Source of the DNA: a virus
IMG/VR virus record: IMGVR_UViG_3300044636_000047
Coordinates: 1 to 23,778 of that record
Length of the DNA: 23,778 nucleotides
Direction: 5' to 3' (one strand)
Under the pieces are notes generated by a model, which worked only from the letters and a program-made list of their open reading frames with translations, was not told the origin of the DNA and searched no databases. The stretch's first letter is position 1. The number at the start of each line of letters is the position of its first letter. Below, piece after piece: positions 7,640 to 15,539 of this stretch. A program made the translations under genes and the position numbers.

Positions 7640-8296
7640 ATGAGCATTGTAAAGGGAATCAAGAACATCAACGCCCTGCTCGACAGACCAAAGTACGAAA
7701 ACGAAGGACCAAAGGTTAAGTGGCTAAAACTTGCCGATGGACAATCAGTAAAGATCCGATTCATTGAAGAACTCGATGAGGATTCTGCAAACTATAATGA
7801 AAAGCGTGGACTAGCACTTGTTGTTAAGGAGCACGTAAATCCAAAGGACTACAAGCGTAAGGCTGTAGACACAATGGAATCAGAAGGCCGTGACTGGGCA
7901 GAAGAAATGCACCGCAAGGATCCAAAGGCAGGATGGCGTGGCCGTCTTCGCTTCTATTGCAACGTTCTTGTTGACGATGGAATTGAAGCACCCTATGTTG
8001 CAATCTGGTCAATGGGTATCAGCAAGCAGTCATCATTTAATACAATTCGTGAGTATGCACTTGAAACAGGAAGCATCTCAAACGTAATCTGGAAGTTAAA
8101 GCGTAATGGTCAGGGAACTGAAACCAATTACACACTTATTCCATCAGCACCAGATAAGGAACCATTCGATTGGAAAGATATCGAACCTTATCCTTTGGAG
8201 TCAGCACTAAAGAAGATTCCATACGCAGAACAAGAAGCGTTCTACTTGGGCTTTGATGGCCCATCTACTACCTCAGCAACAAACGCTGATTGGTAA
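7640..8296 (+). CDS. Putative ssDNA-binding protein
   Basis: This encodes 218 aa. It has a good ribosome-binding site ('AAAGGAG', ~7 nt from ATG) in a 24-nt intergenic gap, which fits high expression. The sequence starts with 'KGIKNINALLDRP', then 'WLKLADGQSVKIRFIEEL', and has aromatic/basic stretches ('GWRGRLRFYCNVLVDDG', 'VIWKLKRNGQGTETNYTLIP'). This pattern is seen in gp32-like or other phage ssDNA-binding proteins that sit between primase and polymerase genes. There is no zinc motif and no acidic C-terminal tip like bacterial SSB. Assignment rests on the general pattern and the position. Another replisome accessory role is possible. Confidence 0.55.
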   Translation: MSIVKGIKNINALLDRPKYENEGPKVKWLKLADGQSVKIRFIEELDEDSANYNEKRGLALVVKEHVNPKDYKRKAVDTMESEGRDWAEEMHRKDPKAGWRGRLRFYCNVLVDDGIEAPYVAIWSMGISKQSSFNTIREYALETGSISNVIWKLKRNGQGTETNYTLIPSAPDKEPFDWKDIEPYPLESALKKIPYAEQEAFYLGFDGPSTTSATNADW

Positions 8297-8297
8297 T

Positions 8298-11200
8298 ATG
8301 AACTACGTAGGCTTACATGTCCACACCCATTTTAGTTTGTTTGATGGGATTGCTACTCCAGAAGAATACGTGAACCGTGCAGTTGAGTTAGGGATGCCTG
8401 CAATAGCCATCACTGACCACGGTACTTTATCTGGGCATAGGGAACTGCACCGTATTGCAAAAGCAAAGGGCATAAAGCCAATTCTTGGACTAGAGGGATA
8501 CATGTGTGCAGACATATCTGATACACGAGATAAGTCTGAAAGAGAAGGTCAGCAAGATCTTGTCTACAACCACATTATCCTTCTAGCCAAGAATCAAATT
8601 GGTTTGGAAAACCTAAACAAGATTAGTGAACTATCTTGGACAGATGGTTTCTTTAAGAAGCCACGCTTTGACTTTACTATTTTAGAAAAGTATAAAGAAG
8701 GAATTATCGTAACCTCTGCTTGCCCAAGTAGCGTTTTAGTTAAAGCACTTGAAGAAGAAGAGTTTGCTCTTGCTAAGAAATATATATCTTGGTTTAAGGA
8801 ACGCTTTGAAGATGACTACTATATTGAAGTCATGCCTCACAACGAAGCACATATTAATAAATATTTAATTGAACTTGCAGATGAGTTTGGAATTAAGGTT
8901 GTTGTAACACCAGACTGCCACCATGTAGACTCGTCACAAAAAGAGGTTCAAGAGTTTAAGTTACTTATGAACACACACGGCAAGTTCGTAAAAGATGCAA
9001 CATATGAAAAGTCAAAGAAAAAGGGCAGCATGATGGAACGCCTTGACTATCTTTATGGTGAAGATCGCCAAATAACCTTTAATAAGTTTGATATCCACCT
9101 GCTTTCATATGAAGAAATTAAATCAGCCATGGAAGCGCAGGGTATTGATCGACCAGACATCTACTCAAACACACTCCTATTAGCAGACACAGTAGGAGAC
9201 TATGGAATTCAAGAAGGTCTAAACCTTCTACCAGTACAATACAAAAGCCCTGACAAAGAACTTGCAAAGGTAGCATTAGAAGGTTTGGCAGAACGAGGTT
9301 TGTCAGAAAATAAAGAATATCTAGATAGACTTGAAGAAGAGTTGCAGATTATTAAGGATAAAAAGTTTGCTCCATACTTTCTTGTTGTGAGTAACATGAT
9401 CAACTGGGCCAAGAAAGAAGAGATTATGGTTGGACCTGGTAGAGGTTCATCTGCTGGTTCTCTTGTTTGTTACGCACTAAAGATTACAGACATCGATCCT
9501 ATTGAGCACAATCTTTTGTTCTTCCGCTTTATCAATCCAGAGCGTAATGACTTCCCAGATATTGATACAGATATTCAAGATACTCGTCGTGAAGAAGTAA
9601 AAGACTATCTTGTTAGACAGTATCGACATGTTGCATCTATTGCCACATTCCTTCAGTTTACTGGTAAGGGAATTGTGAGAGACGTTGCACGAGTATTAAA
9701 CATTCCGCTATCGGACGTGAATAAAGTATTGAAAACTGTAGACACATGGGATGACTTCTGTACATCTAAATCAACATATGAGTTCCGTGAAAAGTATCCA
9801 GAGGTGGAGATTTATGGAGAGCAACTACGTGGTCGAATTCGTGGTACAGGAATCCATGCTGCAGGTGTTGTAACTGCAAAAGAACCAATCTTTAGGTACG
9901 CACCACTCGAAACAAGATCATCTACTGGGTCTGATGAAAGAATTCCTGTCGTAGGTGTAGACATGGAAGAGGCTGAAAGAATTGGTCTAATTAAGATTGA
10001 TGCGTTGGGTCTTAAGACACTTTCTGTTCTTAAGAATACAATCGACATTATTAAAGAACGAGATGGAAAGAAGATTGACCTTCTTAAAATTAAGATGGAT
10101 GATGCAAATGTTTATCAGATGCTATCTGACGGATATACAAAGGGAGTGTTCCAGTGTGAAGCAGCACCATACACAAACCTTCTTGTTAAGATGGGTGTCA
10201 AGAATCTAAACGAACTTGCAGCATCAAATGCACTTGTCCGTCCAGGTGCAATGAATACTATTGGTAAGGACTATGTTGATCGTAAGCATGGTCGTCAAAA
10301 CATTTCCTATACTCACCAAGTACTAAAACAATTTACGGAGGACACCTATGGCTGTATTCTTTACCAGGAACAAGTTATGCAAGCATGCGTACACCTTGGC
10401 GGTATGTCCATGTCGGAAGCAGATAAAGTTAGAAAGATCATTGGAAAGAAAAAGGATGCTAAAGAATTTGATCAGTTTAAAGAGAAGTTCGTAGAGGGAG
10501 CATCTAGATACATTACTCCGCATGCTGCTCTAGATCTATGGCATGACTTTGAGGCCCACGCAGGGTACTCATTTAATAAGTCACACGCAGTAGCATACTC
10601 AACGCTATCCTATTGGACGGCATGGCTAAAGTATTATTACCCACTTGAGTTTATGTACTCAGTGCTAAAGAATGAAAAGGACAAAGATGCAAGAACTGAA
10701 TACCTTATTGAAGCAAAAAGAATGGGCATTAGCATTAAGTTACCTCACATTAACGATTCGGATATCGATTTTAAAATTGAGGGTAAAGGTATTCGGTTTG
10801 GACTCAGTGCTATCAAGTTCATATCTGACAAGATTGGTGAACGATACATATCAGCACGACCATTTAGTTCGTATAAAGAACTTGAAGAGTTTACATTTAC
10901 CAAGGGCAACGGAGTAAACAGTCGTGCACTGCAAGCATTAAGAGCAATTGGTGCTGCAACCTTTAATGATAATCCTAGAAATGACGAAGAGATTAAAGAG
11001 AACCTGTATGAATATTTAAACCTTCCAGAGTTTAATATTACAATTCCTTCTCACTATTATGCATTTATTCAGGATATTGTTGACTTTGAAGAAAAAGGAT
11101 CATACATATTTATGGGTATGGTAAAATCAATTAAACGAGGAACAGGATGGTCACGAGTTGAAATTTTGGACAAAACTGGCAGTGTCGGTATATTTGACGA

Positions 11201-11573
11201 TGAAAATACAACTATTGAGACGGGTCGCTCTTATCTTGTCTTGTGTAATGATAACAGGATTGTTTCTTTCATACCTTCAGACGAGATAAAAGAATCATCA
11301 CATGCTCTTGTGAAGTTCTTAAGTTACAAGCAGTTACCATACAAGGATGATGAAATGTTTGTTGTATCATTTAAGCCAAGGATTACGAAGGCTGGAAAGA
11401 AGATGGCATCTCTCACACTTGCAGATACAAGTAGAGATTTACACTCCATTACAGTTTTTCCTACATCTTTTGCAAAAGCGTATATGCATATTGAAGAAGG
11501 AAAGTCATACAAGTTCGATTTTGGCAAGACTAAAGACGGAACAGTAACATTGGAGGATGTACATGTCAGTTAG
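8298..11573 (+). CDS. dnaE: DNA polymerase III alpha subunit (C-family) with PHP domain
   Basis: This encodes 1091 aa. The ATG at 8298 follows the previous stop by 1 nt; an in-frame ATG at 8253 would only add residues from the preceding gene's 3' end. Domains: N-terminal PHP (about 1-250) with 'LHVHTHFSLFDG' (H7-x-H9), 'AITDHGTL' and 'TPDCHH'; 'GPGRGSSAGS' (pol3 nucleotide-binding loop); catalytic aspartates D423 and D425 in 'PDIDTDIQD' and D568 in 'KIDALGLKTL'; helix-hairpin-helix region; and a C-terminal OB-fold-like part ('YIFMGMVKSIKRG', about 935 on). It is near bacterial DnaE length (~1160), so this is a complete replicase. The metal-binding residues of PHP look largely kept, so proofreading activity is possible. 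I see no obvious clamp-binding pentapeptide. Confidence 0.93.
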   Translation: MNYVGLHVHTHFSLFDGIATPEEYVNRAVELGMPAIAITDHGTLSGHRELHRIAKAKGIKPILGLEGYMCADISDTRDKSEREGQQDLVYNHIILLAKNQIGLENLNKISELSWTDGFFKKPRFDFTILEKYKEGIIVTSACPSSVLVKALEEEEFALAKKYISWFKERFEDDYYIEVMPHNEAHINKYLIELADEFGIKVVVTPDCHHVDSSQKEVQEFKLLMNTHGKFVKDATYEKSKKKGSMMERLDYLYGEDRQITFNKFDIHLLSYEEIKSAMEAQGIDRPDIYSNTLLLADTVGDYGIQEGLNLLPVQYKSPDKELAKVALEGLAERGLSENKEYLDRLEEELQIIKDKKFAPYFLVVSNMINWAKKEEIMVGPGRGSSAGSLVCYALKITDIDPIEHNLLFFRFINPERNDFPDIDTDIQDTRREEVKDYLVRQYRHVASIATFLQFTGKGIVRDVARVLNIPLSDVNKVLKTVDTWDDFCTSKSTYEFREKYPEVEIYGEQLRGRIRGTGIHAAGVVTAKEPIFRYAPLETRSSTGSDERIPVVGVDMEEAERIGLIKIDALGLKTLSVLKNTIDIIKERDGKKIDLLKIKMDDANVYQMLSDGYTKGVFQCEAAPYTNLLVKMGVKNLNELAASNALVRPGAMNTIGKDYVDRKHGRQNISYTHQVLKQFTEDTYGCILYQEQVMQACVHLGGMSMSEADKVRKIIGKKKDAKEFDQFKEKFVEGASRYITPHAALDLWHDFEAHAGYSFNKSHAVAYSTLSYWTAWLKYYYPLEFMYSVLKNEKDKDARTEYLIEAKRMGISIKLPHINDSDIDFKIEGKGIRFGLSAIKFISDKIGERYISARPFSSYKELEEFTFTKGNGVNSRALQALRAIGAATFNDNPRNDEEIKENLYEYLNLPEFNITIPSHYYAFIQDIVDFEEKGSYIFMGMVKSIKRGTGWSRVEILDKTGSVGIFDDENTTIETGRSYLVLCNDNRIVSFIPSDEIKESSHALVKFLSYKQLPYKDDEMFVVSFKPRITKAGKKMASLTLADTSRDLHSITVFPTSFAKAYMHIEEGKSYKFDFGKTKDGTVTLEDVHVS

Positions 11574-12573
11574 TATAGAAGAAGCGTTAGCACAACTTGA
11601 CCCTAAGTTAAGAAAGAGATTGGGTAGTGGAGTAGGAGTTAATTATGAGTACCAGCCTACACCCAGTTATGGATTAAACCGTGCACTAGGTGGTGGACTT
11701 CCCTACGGTAGACAAGTACTTATCTGGGGTTCAAAGTCTTCGGCAAAGTCTTCTATGTGCCTTCAGATGATTGCTTTAGCACAGGCAGAAGGAAAGTTGT
11801 GTGCGTGGATTGACTCAGAGATGTCATACTCAGAAGACTGGGCTAGAACTCTTGGGGTAGATCCAGAAAAACTAATCTACTCACAAGCAAGAACTATCAG
11901 TGACATGGTAGACGTTGGTGTTGGACTTATGAATGCTGGTGTAGACCTAATTGTGGTAGACTCTATTACATCAATGCTTCCTGCAATCTATTTTGAAAAA
12001 GATACAGATGAAATGAAGGCGTTAGAAAATACAAAACAGATTGGAGCAGAATCTCGTGACTTTAGTAACGCATGGAAAATGCTTAACTATGCAAACAATA
12101 AAGTTAAGCCAACTTTGCTTGTTCTTATTTCTCAGTCTCGTAATAATATTAATGCTATGTATACTAGCCAGCAGCCTTCTGGTGGTCAGGCTACTAAGTT
12201 TTATTCCTCATGTATTGTTAAACTCTTTTCTTCAGAGTCAGACAATCAAGCGATTAAGGGTAAGATCAAGGTAGGAGATAAATTAATTGAAGAAAAAATT
12301 GGTAGAACTATTAAGTGGGAACTCCAGTTCTCCAAAACCTCTCCAGGGTTCCAGTCTGGTGAGTATGATTTTTATTTTAGAGGTGACAATATTGGTCTTG
12401 ATACCATTGGTGATCTGGTTACTACCGCAGAATTAAACGGCATTGTAGAACGAACAGGTGCCTGGTATATCCTTCCTGACGGAACAAAGGTGCAAGGCAA
12501 AGAAGCATTCGTTAATCGTGTAAGGGAGGATCTTGATTTGCAAGAATCAATCAAGGCTAAACTAAATGGCTAG
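11563..12573 (+). CDS. RecA/UvsX-like recombinase
   Basis: This encodes 336 aa. The start is ATG 11563 rather than 11557, because the TGGAGG at 11551-11556 abuts 11557 but is 6 nt from 11563. It overlaps the polymerase stop by 11 nt. Role: ATP-dependent strand exchange in phage recombination-dependent replication and repair. Motifs: 'YGLNRALGGGLPYGR' before the P-loop, Walker A 'GSKSSAKS' (residues 56-63), and 'LIVVDSITSMLP' as Walker B. The P-loop lacks the usual Gly before Lys (Ala here). T4 UvsX also departs from the consensus at this position, so the protein is probably active. The DNA-binding loop region near 'YTSQQPSGGQATKF' is present. Confidence 0.85.
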   Translation: MSVSIEEALAQLDPKLRKRLGSGVGVNYEYQPTPSYGLNRALGGGLPYGRQVLIWGSKSSAKSSMCLQMIALAQAEGKLCAWIDSEMSYSEDWARTLGVDPEKLIYSQARTISDMVDVGVGLMNAGVDLIVVDSITSMLPAIYFEKDTDEMKALENTKQIGAESRDFSNAWKMLNYANNKVKPTLLVLISQSRNNINAMYTSQQPSGGQATKFYSSCIVKLFSSESDNQAIKGKIKVGDKLIEEKIGRTIKWELQFSKTSPGFQSGEYDFYFRGDNIGLDTIGDLVTTAELNGIVERTGAWYILPDGTKVQGKEAFVNRVREDLDLQESIKAKLNG

Positions 12574-12745
12574 TTATACTGTTTATCAGGGTCAGTGGGT
12601 TTGCCACACATGCAAAGCAATAGTTCCAACATTGAGATGCTATGCTGAAACAAAAACATTAACTTGGATGTGCAAAGATAAGCATCTAACCACTGTATAT
12701 CTGGGCAGAAGAAAGAAGAAAGATTTTGATGACGGAGAAGAGTGA
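12566..12745 (+). CDS. Small four-cysteine zinc-finger protein (59 aa)
   Basis: This encodes 59 aa, starting at an ATG that overlaps the recA-like gene by 8 nt and ending 17 nt into the next gene. Cysteines C13, C16 ('CHTC'), C25 and C36 are spaced to form a zinc site. The C-terminus is a basic patch followed by an acidic tail ('GRRKKKDFDDGEE'). No upstream Shine-Dalgarno is obvious, so translational coupling from the upstream gene is likely. The function is unknown; nucleic-acid binding is a guess from the Cys pattern and the basic patch. I report it because the frame is intact, fills the gap exactly and has a motif. Confidence 0.5.
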   Translation: MASYTVYQGQWVCHTCKAIVPTLRCYAETKTLTWMCKDKHLTTVYLGRRKKKDFDDGEE

Positions 12746-13010
12746 GTCTAAAAGGATTGGTGCTAAGCAGCACAAGAACTCTGGTCGTAATACCCAAAAG
12801 GGAGATGCTTCCTGGAAAAACTTTGTCGTAGACTTTAAAGAGGTTGGAAAATCCTTTACTTTAAATAAAGAGGTTTGGGCTAAGGCTACTACAGATGCTA
12901 TGAAGAATGGCAAGGACCCAGCCATAGTAGTCGTAATAGGCGAGGGTAACTCTAAGGTCAGACTTGCTATAATTGAGATGAGTATTCTAGAAGACATGGT
13001 GGAGGAATAA
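12729..13010 (+). CDS. PD-(D/E)XK-like small nuclease-related protein
   Basis: This encodes 93 aa from ATG 12729; a TTG at 12726 is the only nearby alternative. The layout 'SKRIGAKQHKNSGRNTQKGD' followed by 'FVVDFKEVGKSFTLNKEVW' and 'PAIVVVIGE' resembles small phage endonuclease-like proteins, with a possible active site D26 and D35-x-K37 (DxK in place of ExK). Substitution of Glu by Asp may be permitted or may indicate loss of activity. It sits between RecA-like and Cas4-like genes, which fits a Holliday-junction or end-processing role. The family call is moderate and catalysis is untested. It ends in a TAATG overlap with the next gene. Confidence 0.5.
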   Translation: MTEKSESKRIGAKQHKNSGRNTQKGDASWKNFVVDFKEVGKSFTLNKEVWAKATTDAMKNGKDPAIVVVIGEGNSKVRLAIIEMSILEDMVEE

Positions 13011-13315
13011 TGGAACAGCAGGGAACAACAATAGACATGGTCAATGGTCTTTCAGAGATAGCAGACTATATGCAAGACGAAGAACTTACGGTAGCACTAA
13101 CAATGATTGCTAAATTAATTATAAAGCCAGACATCCCAATCAATGTTGCTCACGTAGAGATTGTAAGGCTTCAGGCAATTGCTGCAAAGATGGCTTTTAA
13201 GGCTACCTGGATGGCTAATGTTGACAAGTCGGATCGTGGAAAGAAGAATCTTTATTATACGGCAGCAGAGTCGCTTAATAATTTAGTGTCTGCACTCAAA
13301 TATATTACACGCTAA
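13010..13315 (+). CDS. Small helical protein, unknown function
   Basis: This encodes 101 aa, ATG overlapping the previous stop (TAATG). It is almost all helical with regular hydrophobic spacing ('EIADYMQDEELTVALTMIAKLI', 'IVRLQAIAAKMAFKATWMA') and a conserved-looking end ('KKNLYYTAAESLNNLVSALKYI'). No catalytic residues, membrane segments or Cys are seen. I recall comparable small helical proteins beside recombination genes in other phages, but I cannot name the function. Its position between two nuclease-like genes makes a protein-protein adaptor possible. Confidence 0.5.
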   Translation: MEQQGTTIDMVNGLSEIADYMQDEELTVALTMIAKLIIKPDIPINVAHVEIVRLQAIAAKMAFKATWMANVDKSDRGKKNLYYTAAESLNNLVSALKYITR

Positions 13316-13317
13316 TC

Positions 13318-13332
13318 TGCTATACTTATACT
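13318..13332 (+). promoter_or_regulatory. Promoter upstream of the Cas4-like gene
   Basis: TGC-TATACT (extended -10, 13321-13326) and a second overlapping TATACT at 13327-13332 lie in the 34-nt gap before the ATG at 13350. TTACAC at 13305-13310, 16 nt before the second box, could be a weak -35. The predicted leader is about 11-17 nt, with only a weak Shine-Dalgarno. Confidence 0.5.
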
Positions 13333-13349
13333 AATAGAAACGAGAAACG

Positions 13350-14165
13350 ATGACGAAGAATTTACTGCACACTGTAATGATAAAGCCAGAAGAAAAGCCG
13401 ATTCACCGCATGGATATAGCGGGACTTGAGGCAAAGATTAAAGAAGGCTATACGATTACTCGTGTAGACAAGCATACAACAAAGAAAACTTTTGCACCAT
13501 CAACCATTGCTTATGGCCATGGAGAGTGTGCAAGATACTGGTACCTTGCATTTGATGGTCAGATTTTTGAAGATAATGCAGACGCATACGCATCAGCAAA
13601 TATGACTGCTGGCACTCTATCACATGCAAGAATTCAAAACGCAATGCTAAATGCTGGTATTGTTAAGGTCTTCCGTGATGAAAATAATGAAGCAACAACA
13701 GAGTTTAAGATTATAAATGAAGATCCTCCTATCTTTGGGTATGGGGATGTCATGTTTAATTGGCAAGGAGAAGAACTCATTGGTGAAATTAAAACAATGA
13801 TGAACGAAGGGTTTGAATATAGAAAGGCATCAGGCAAGGCCAAGACTGGTCACTTGATGCAATTACTTATCTATATGAAAATCTTAAAGAAACCAACAGG
13901 TGTTATGATTTATGAAAATAAAAATAATCATGAACTTCTTTTAATACCTGTAGATGTAAACGATCATTACCGTCGGTGGGTAGACCAGGCATTTGATTGG
14001 ATGAGACTAGTTCGCAAGACATGGGAAGACAGAACCCTGCCAAACAAAAACTATAGATCAAATTCCAAGATATGCAAGTCATGCCCAATTAAAAAAGCAT
14101 GTGAGTCTGCAGGTCCAGGCGTGTTAAAGATAGCACCCCTGGAGATTCTAAGTGAGACACTGTAA
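13350..14165 (+). CDS. Cas4-like PD-(D/E)XK exonuclease with Fe-S cluster motif
   Basis: This encodes 271 aa. Family: RecB/Cas4/AddB-type nucleases that resect dsDNA ends using Mg2+ or Mn2+ and carry a structural [4Fe-4S] cluster. Visible residues: C60 ('GHGECARYW') and the C-terminal trio C242, C245 and C251 ('CKSCPIKKAC') form the cluster; H92 ('TLSHARIQ'), D133 ('GYGDVMF'), E146 and K148 ('GEIKT'), Q171 and Y175 ('QLLIYMK') form the nuclease site. All key positions seem intact. There is no CRISPR array or other Cas gene in the window. With RecA-like and RuvC-like neighbours it most likely serves phage recombination or DNA processing. It has its own predicted promoter. Confidence 0.8.
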   Translation: MTKNLLHTVMIKPEEKPIHRMDIAGLEAKIKEGYTITRVDKHTTKKTFAPSTIAYGHGECARYWYLAFDGQIFEDNADAYASANMTAGTLSHARIQNAMLNAGIVKVFRDENNEATTEFKIINEDPPIFGYGDVMFNWQGEELIGEIKTMMNEGFEYRKASGKAKTGHLMQLLIYMKILKKPTGVMIYENKNNHELLLIPVDVNDHYRRWVDQAFDWMRLVRKTWEDRTLPNKNYRSNSKICKSCPIKKACESAGPGVLKIAPLEILSETL

Positions 14166-14436
14166 CTTTTGCGATAAACAATTTACTCAATCAGTATCGT
14201 ATCAAATATACTGCTCTGTTGAATGTAGAGAACTTGCAACAAAAGAAAAAATTGCTGCAAGGTATATGCAATCAAAAAGAGCAAAAAGAAAAGGAAAGAC
14301 AAGACTTTGCAAGTCTTGCTCTATGCCACTTTCAATCTACAATGATTTCCCAGTTTGCTCATCTTGTTCTATAAATCCAGACGCTGTGAGCAAAGCAATT
14401 AAAAAGATTAAGGATAAGACAGATGGTAAAAAATAA
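14152..14436 (+). CDS. Double zinc-finger protein
   Basis: This encodes 94 aa from a GTG at 14152 ('GGAG' lies ~8 nt upstream), overlapping the Cas4-like gene by 14 nt. Two four-cysteine clusters are visible: C4, C7, C21, C25 and C53, C56, C69, C72. A basic helix ('YMQSKRAKRKGKTR') links them. This layout suggests nucleic-acid binding. Function is unknown. It overlaps the RuvC-like gene's start by 14 nt, so the three genes are probably co-translated and act in DNA processing. No signal peptide or membrane region. Confidence 0.55.
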   Translation: MRHCNFCDKQFTQSVSYQIYCSVECRELATKEKIAARYMQSKRAKRKGKTRLCKSCSMPLSIYNDFPVCSSCSINPDAVSKAIKKIKDKTDGKK

Positions 14437-15013
14437 GTGGGGTCTAGAAATAAAGCCACACAAGATATGCGCCATTGACGCCAGTACAAACAGTCTTGCC
14501 TTTGCATTGTTTTCTGGAGATGATCTTGAGTCTGTAGGAAAGATTAACTTTGAAGGAAACGATGTATATGAAAAAGTTATGGATGCAGGTAAAAAAGTAA
14601 AAGCATTCTTTGATATATATGATGGGTTTGAAGCAATAATTATTGAACACACTGTGTTTATGAATAGTCCTAAGACTGCTGCAGATCTTGCATTGGTTCA
14701 AGGTGCAATACTTGGATCAGCAGGACAGTCTGGGACTAAGGTCATAGGCAAGGTGTCTCCGATTACTTGGCAGAACTTTATTGGCAACAAAAAGATTTCT
14801 AAAGATGAGCAACTATTTATTCGTTCACAGCATCCTGGCAAGTCAGTTTCTTGGTATAAAACTTATGAAAGAAACCTTCGCAAAGAAAGAACCATTAAGT
14901 TTATTAATACTATTTATGATAGATCAATTACTGATAACGATGTAGCAGATGCTTGCGGGATTGGGCACTGGGCACTAAAAAATTGGGGGAAAGCAATTGG
15001 AGTTGACAAATAA
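14423..15013 (+). CDS. RuvC-like Holliday junction resolvase
   Basis: This encodes 196 aa, ATG at 14423. Family: RNase H-fold RuvC-like endonucleases that cut branched DNA before packaging. Catalytic acidic residues fit: D19 ('ICAIDASTNS'), E75 ('AIIIEHTVF'), and the C-terminal pair D173 and D176 ('NDVADACGIG'). The middle contains 'VSPITWQNFIGNKK', the helix that in RuvC-like enzymes contacts DNA. Length (196 aa) is normal for phage members (~150-200). It clusters with RecA-like and Cas4-like genes and precedes the terminase, consistent with resolving replication intermediates into packageable DNA. Confidence 0.82.
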   Translation: MVKNKWGLEIKPHKICAIDASTNSLAFALFSGDDLESVGKINFEGNDVYEKVMDAGKKVKAFFDIYDGFEAIIIEHTVFMNSPKTAADLALVQGAILGSAGQSGTKVIGKVSPITWQNFIGNKKISKDEQLFIRSQHPGKSVSWYKTYERNLRKERTIKFINTIYDRSITDNDVADACGIGHWALKNWGKAIGVDK

Positions 15014-15017
15014 CATC

Positions 15018-15173
15018 ATGGCTGCTAAACTATATACATCAGAAGTCTTTATGCGTAAGAGATATCTTATGGATAAAAAGACTCCAGAAGAGATTGCAAA
15101 GGAATGTGGATGCTCACTAGAGACGATCTATGTTTACCTTGCTAAGTTTGGATTAAGGAAATCAAAACGATGA
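15018..15173 (+). CDS. Mini HTH protein (51 aa)
   Basis: This encodes 51 aa from ATG 15018, in the space between the RuvC-like gene and the next mini-gene. Residues about 20-47 ('KTPEEIAKECGCSLETIYVYLAKFGL') form a clear helix-turn-helix of the resolvase/Sigma-70 region 4 type ('eiAkecgcs.etiy.yL'). A basic C-terminus follows. It probably binds DNA, as a small regulator or terminase accessory factor. It overlaps the next gene by 4 nt (ATGA). Small size lowers certainty, but the HTH and the tight packing support it. Confidence 0.55.
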   Translation: MAAKLYTSEVFMRKRYLMDKKTPEEIAKECGCSLETIYVYLAKFGLRKSKR

Positions 15174-15304
15174 ATAAATTTGAAAAAGCATTGGTAGCAC
15201 TTGCTGTTGCAGGTAGCGTTGGTTTTGCCTTTGCGTTTGCTGCGCTAAAGGGTATTCCAGAAACATTTGATTGGGAAACTGATGAGGAGGAATCTTATGA
15301 GTGA
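15170..15304 (+). CDS. Single-pass membrane mini-protein (44 aa)
   Basis: This encodes 44 aa, ATG overlapping the HTH gene's stop (ATGA). Residues about 7-27 ('ALVALAVAGSVGFAFAFAAL') form one hydrophobic membrane helix, preceded by a Lys-containing start and followed by an acidic tail ('WETDEEESYE'). This gives an N-in/C-out topology by the positive-inside rule, or a cytoplasmic acidic end if inverted. Function is unknown. Such peptides can act in lysis timing or superinfection exclusion, but nothing shows this here. Its 3' end overlaps the DUF3310 start by 8 nt. Confidence 0.45.
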   Translation: MNKFEKALVALAVAGSVGFAFAFAALKGIPETFDWETDEEESYE

Positions 15305-15539
15305 TAATCTAAACATAACAGTTGACCAAGTAAATAATCCATTGCACTACACATCAGATCCATCGGGTATTGAGTGCATTGAGATAACTCGTCATCGTAA
15401 TTTTAATATTGGTAATGCTTTCAAGTATCTTTGGAGAGCAGGACTTAAGGATGAAGCAAAGACAATACAAGATTTAGAGAAGGCAATTTTCTATATTAAA
15501 GATGAGATCAACAGGCTGGAAGGCAAGTATGTCAACTGA
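15297..15539 (+). CDS. DUF3310 (SaV-like) phage protein
   Basis: This encodes 80 aa from ATG 15297, which has 'GAGGAGGAA' ~6 nt upstream; an earlier in-frame ATG at 15267 lies inside the previous mini-gene and lacks this site. The sequence 'VNNPLHYTSDPSGIECIEIT', then 'GNAFKYLWRAGLKD' and 'DLEKAIFYIKDEI', matches the DUF3310 pattern (HY...IECIE...GNAiKYl.R...K...DL.KA..Yi). This small family is widespread in phages; a nucleotide-related role has been suggested but is not settled. It is coupled to the terminase small subunit by an 11-nt overlap. Confidence 0.8.
   Translation: MSDNLNITVDQVNNPLHYTSDPSGIECIEITRHRNFNIGNAFKYLWRAGLKDEAKTIQDLEKAIFYIKDEINRLEGKYVN

Noticed and set aside
8253-8297. Earlier in-frame ATG for the DNA polymerase gene
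   Set aside because: It lies in the ssDNA-binding-protein gene; the PHP motif starts directly after ATG 8298, and the extra 15 residues have no match to DnaE.
13350-14165. CRISPR-associated role for the Cas4-like protein
   Set aside because: No CRISPR repeats or other cas genes are in the window; its neighbours are recombination genes.
15003-15036. TTGACA at 15003 as a promoter for the mini HTH gene
   Set aside because: No TATAAT-like -10 is found 16-18 nt downstream; the match is probably by chance within the end of the RuvC-like gene.
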